Source: AG-12 sp027319585
Lineage (GTDB): Bacteria > Chloroflexota > Dormibacteria > Aeolococcales > Bog-877
NCBI GenBank assembly: GCA_027319585.1
Contig: DAHVMY010000037.1
Location: forward strand, 1-16,225
Direction of reading: 5' to 3'
DNA: 16,225 nt
Within the stretch, counting starts at the first letter, position 1. Each line of letters opens with the position of its first letter. The notes under the pieces are model-generated. The model was not told where the DNA came from. It saw only the letters and a list, made by a program, of their open reading frames with translations, and searched no databases. The position numbers and the translations under genes are program-made. This document shows, piece by piece, positions 13,861 through 16,225 of this stretch.

Positions 13861-15122
13861 GCCGCGCCCCGCACCCCGCCCACGGCGAGGAGACGGTCGC
13901 GTTCCTGTCCCTGCATGCCTCGCCACTGGCGCGGCTGGGCAAGCGCGAGAACGGAGGGCTCAGCGTCTACGTGCGCGCGGTGTGCGAGGAGCTCGGCGCG
14001 CGCGGGGTGCACACCGACGTGTTCGTGCGTCGGAGCGATCCGGACCAGCCGACGGAACAAGCGATGGGGCCGCGCAGTCGGGTGATCGCCGTCGACGCGG
14101 GCCCGCGGCGGGCGCTGCCCAAGCACCACCTGTCAGAGACCAGGCCGGGGTATCTGCAGGGAGTGAGGGCGTTCATGAGGCGAGCCCAGCGCCGCTACGT
14201 GGCGATCCACAGCCATTACTGGCTCTCCGCGGAAGCCGGGGGTGAGCTGGCGCGCGACCTCGAGCTGCCCTGGCTGCACACCGCCCACACCCTGGCGGCG
14301 GTCAAGGCGGAGCTCGGCTTCGACGGTGATGGGCCAGAGCGTCTGCTCGCAGAGCGCAGGACGGTGGCGAGCGGCGCCCGCCTGGTCGCCAACACCAGGG
14401 CGGAGGCGCAGGCGCTGATGCACATGTATGGGGCGCCTGCGGGACAGTGTGTGGTGGCTCCTCCCGGGGTCGACCTGATCCAGTTCCAGCCCCGGGACCC
14501 AGAGCGGCTGCGGGCACGGATGGGGCTCGGCCACGCCAAGGTGGTGTTGTTCGCGGGGCGGCTGGAGCCGCTCAAGGGCCCGGACACGCTGCTGGATGCC
14601 TTCGCGATCCTCCAGCAGGGAGGCGTGGACGCCCGTCTGCTGTTCGTGGGTGAGGCCAGCAGCGAGGGGGCCCGGGTGGGCCAGCTGAAGGAGATGCAGG
14701 CTCGGGTCGAAGCGCTGGGCCTGGACTCCCGGGTCCAGTTCCTGGGCGCCCAGCCACAGGACCGGCTGGCGCTGCTCTACTGCCTGGCCGACGTGGTAGT
14801 GATGCCATCCCACACCGAGTCCTTCGGGCTGGTCGCCCTGGAGGCGCAGGCGTGCGGGACGCCCGTGGTGGCGGCGGCGGTCGGAGGGCTGCGCGACGTG
14901 GTCTCGGACGGGCACAGCGGATATCTGGTGTCGAGCCGCAATCCCGCCGACTACGCTAAGGCGATCCGCAGCGTGCTCACGGCACCTCCCGAGGAGGTTC
15001 AGGAGATGCGCCAGGCCGCGTGGCGGAGGGCTCAGCGTTTCTCCTGGGAGCGCACTGTCGACATCCTGATGCCCGAGTACGGGCTGGCGCCGGCGCTGGC
15101 GGCCGTCTGCCAGCAGGCGTAG
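13857..15122 (+). CDS. GT4-family glycosyltransferase (MshA/sucrose-phosphate-synthase-like)
   Basis: 421 residues with a GT-B fold. The N-terminal acceptor lobe has the glycine-rich ENGGLSVYVRAVCEELGARG block (about 31-50), as in MshA and bacterial sucrose-phosphate synthases, and 'IHSHYWLSAEAGG' followed by 'LPWLHTAHTLAAVKAEL'. The C-terminal donor lobe has 'LFAGRLEPLKGPDTLLDAF' and the GT4 E-x7-E signature HTESFGLVALEAQACGTP with Glu321 and Glu329. The donor is probably UDP-GlcNAc or UDP-glucose, with a sugar, inositol-phosphate or lipid acceptor. A true MshA would imply mycothiol synthesis, but no other mycothiol gene is visible here, so I give no symbol. AGGA lies 6 bases before the ATG, which overlaps the GNAT stop. 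It ends exactly one base before the convergent menA stop. Confidence 0.9.
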   Translation: MSRAPHPAHGEETVAFLSLHASPLARLGKRENGGLSVYVRAVCEELGARGVHTDVFVRRSDPDQPTEQAMGPRSRVIAVDAGPRRALPKHHLSETRPGYLQGVRAFMRRAQRRYVAIHSHYWLSAEAGGELARDLELPWLHTAHTLAAVKAELGFDGDGPERLLAERRTVASGARLVANTRAEAQALMHMYGAPAGQCVVAPPGVDLIQFQPRDPERLRARMGLGHAKVVLFAGRLEPLKGPDTLLDAFAILQQGGVDARLLFVGEASSEGARVGQLKEMQARVEALGLDSRVQFLGAQPQDRLALLYCLADVVVMPSHTESFGLVALEAQACGTPVVAAAVGGLRDVVSDGHSGYLVSSRNPADYAKAIRSVLTAPPEEVQEMRQAAWRRAQRFSWERTVDILMPEYGLAPALAAVCQQA

Positions 15123-16046
15123 TCAGCCGGCCCAGATGCCGGCGGCCAGCAGGATGGAGCTGCCCGCCAGCAGAGCCCCCATCTGCTTGAGGGCGCGGAT
15201 CTGCACCGCCGGGTCGTCGGAGTTGGCGTTGCGCACCGGAGCCTCCATCGCTGGGACCAGGATCCAGGGCAGAAACACCGTGAAGTGCTCGATGCCGGGG
15301 ATCGCGATCAGGAGGGGCACTACCAGCGCCAGCGCCAGCAGGCCGAGGAAGGCGCGGTAGGCACGCCGCGGCCCCAGCCGGACCGCCAGGGTCAGCTTGC
15401 CGGCGCGGCGGTCCTGATCCACATCCCTGAGGTTGTTGACCAGCAGCAGAGCGGCGGCCAGGGCTCCGGGTAGGATCGCGGCCAAGGGCGCCAGGACGCC
15501 GATCCTCCCGGTCTCCACGAAGACGGTGCCGCAGGTGGCCACCTCGCCAAAGAAGATGAACACCGCCAGCTCTCCGAAGCCGCGATAGCCATAGGGCCAC
15601 GGTCCCCCGGTGTACAACCAGGCGGCGGCGATGCAGGCTGCGCCCACCGCCAGCAGCCACCAGGAGGAGACGGCGCACAGCCAGATCCCGACCGCCGCCG
15701 CCACCGCGAAGCTGAGCCAGGCGGCCCAGAGGACCAGACGGGGTGAGACCACCCCGGAGGCCGCCGCCCGCGGGGGCCCGACCCGGTCGGCGGAGTCAGC
15801 CCCGCGGCGAAAGTCGGAGTAGTCGTTGGCGTAGTTGACGCCGAACTGGAGGGCGACGGCCACCACCAGGGCGCCCAGGCTCCGCGCCCAACTGACCTGA
15901 CCGAGGTGGGCGGCGACCGCGATCCCGACCACGACCGGAGAGACCGAGGCGGCCAGGGTGGCGGGGCGGGAAGCATGCCACCACACCCGGGCGGCGGTGA
16001 GCGGAGCGTCCGGGTGCAGCTTGGGCGGCACGCTCTGGGCGCTCAC
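15123..16046 (-). CDS. menA: 1,4-dihydroxy-2-naphthoate polyprenyltransferase
   Basis: A 307-residue UbiA-superfamily integral membrane enzyme that joins a polyprenyl chain to 1,4-dihydroxy-2-naphthoate, giving demethylmenaquinone. The first Asp-rich motif is NYANDYSDF (NDxxD at 74-78), and the second is LLVNNLRDVDQDRRAGK (DxxxD at 208-212). Both bind the prenyl diphosphate through magnesium. Seven or more hydrophobic segments are apparent. The N-terminal WWHASRPATLAASVSPVVVG block is typical of MenA rather than UbiA or COX10. GTG 16046 is preceded by GGGGGAG at a spacing of 6 bases. The gene implies a menaquinone-based respiratory chain. Its upstream side carries a palindrome at 16072-16097. 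Confidence 0.94.
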   Translation of the reverse strand: MSAQSVPPKLHPDAPLTAARVWWHASRPATLAASVSPVVVGIAVAAHLGQVSWARSLGALVVAVALQFGVNYANDYSDFRRGADSADRVGPPRAAASGVVSPRLVLWAAWLSFAVAAAVGIWLCAVSSWWLLAVGAACIAAAWLYTGGPWPYGYRGFGELAVFIFFGEVATCGTVFVETGRIGVLAPLAAILPGALAAALLLVNNLRDVDQDRRAGKLTLAVRLGPRRAYRAFLGLLALALVVPLLIAIPGIEHFTVFLPWILVPAMEAPVRNANSDDPAVQIRALKQMGALLAGSSILLAAGIWAG

Positions 16047-16071
16047 CGCCAGCTCCCCCGCGCTCCACCCT

Positions 16072-16097
16072 GTACCACCCGCATGCGGGCAGGGTAC
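16072..16097. repeat. Nested palindrome upstream of menA
   Basis: The perfect 12-base palindrome CCCGCATGCGGG (16078-16089) is framed by GTACC (16072-16076) and GGTAC (16093-16097), with a 1/3-base asymmetric bulge. It lies 25 bases before the menA start. It could be an operator for a dimeric repressor or a folded leader; no T-tract is present. Confidence 0.5.
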
Positions 16098-16128
16098 CGA
16101 GCCGGGTCCAGGGAGCGGTCGGGCGTGA

Positions 16129-16225
16129 TCAGCTGCCCACGAAGCTGGGGGGGCCGGCGTCGAGGGGGGCCGCCCGGTCGAAGGCGGTGAGTGGGGCCAC
16201 CCCGGTGCCGTCCTGGTTGGCCAGG
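16129..16225 (-). CDS. Unrecognised gene, C-terminal end
   Basis: A reading frame on the minus strand is open from the window edge to TGA at 16131-16129. It gives 31 residues: LANQDGTGVAPLTAFDRA, then PLDAGPPSFVGS. By my count, 30 of 31 codons end in G or C, as in the certain genes here, which supports real coding. I do not recognise a family from so short a tail. It lies 82 bases upstream of menA on the same strand and may belong to the same transcription unit. Confidence 0.4.
   Translation of the reverse strand, partial: LANQDGTGVAPLTAFDRAAPLDAGPPSFVGS

Overview
This is a high-GC bacterial chromosome segment around the replication-initiation locus. The divergent layout rpmH-rnpA-yidD-yidC-khpB (minus) and dnaA-dnaN-recF-dciA (plus) is the ancestral origin neighbourhood. 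The DciA-type loader, the absence of a large periplasmic domain in YidC, a MenA menaquinone gene and the strong G/C third-position bias suggest a Terrabacteria-type lineage, such as a deep-branching Actinobacteriota, Chloroflexota or Dormibacterota relative. This placement is an inference; no 16S gene or other decisive marker is present. No mobile element, CRISPR array, tRNA or rRNA was found.

Layout. 1-819 (+): 3' end of a TPR-rich regulator or ATPase-type protein. 820-1267: a 448-base gap with closely packed stem-loops and a -10 element placed so that lepB would be read from a leaderless mRNA. 1268-2044 (+): signal peptidase I. 2001-6933 (-): a compact array read in the order rpmH, rnpA, yidD, yidC, khpB/jag, a lipoprotein, an M16 zinc protease and ndk. 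Most junctions in it are 4-base stop/start overlaps. 6934-7346: divergent control region with candidate promoters and DnaA-box-like sites. 7347-11547 (+): dnaA, dnaN, recF, dciA, with a second cluster of DnaA-box-like sites in the dnaA-dnaN spacer. 11534-15122: an envelope-type group with a GT28 (MGDG-synthase/UgtP-like) glycosyltransferase (-), a CelD/BcsL-like GNAT protein (+) and a GT4 glycosyltransferase (+). 15123-16046 (-): menA. 16129-16225 (-): C-terminal end of an unrecognised gene.

How the genes fit together. The minus array combines ribosome and tRNA maturation (L34, RNase P protein), membrane-protein insertion (YidD, YidC), an RNA chaperone (KhpB), and then three less usual members: lipoprotein, M16 protease and NDP kinase. 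The plus array supplies the initiator, sliding clamp, gap-repair loader and helicase loader. The glycosyltransferase/GNAT group probably makes or decorates a glycolipid or surface glycan.

The most interesting points are at the initiation and RNA level. rpmH appears to start at ATC behind an ideal ribosome binding site. The lipoprotein appears to start at a CTG overlapping the khpB stop. lepB looks leaderless. A run of stem-loops precedes lepB. Only 5 of the 17 complete genes, as I read their starts, begin with ATG. I did not find a clearly new multi-gene system; the lipoprotein-M16 pair and the GT28/GNAT/GT4 group are the best places to look for one.
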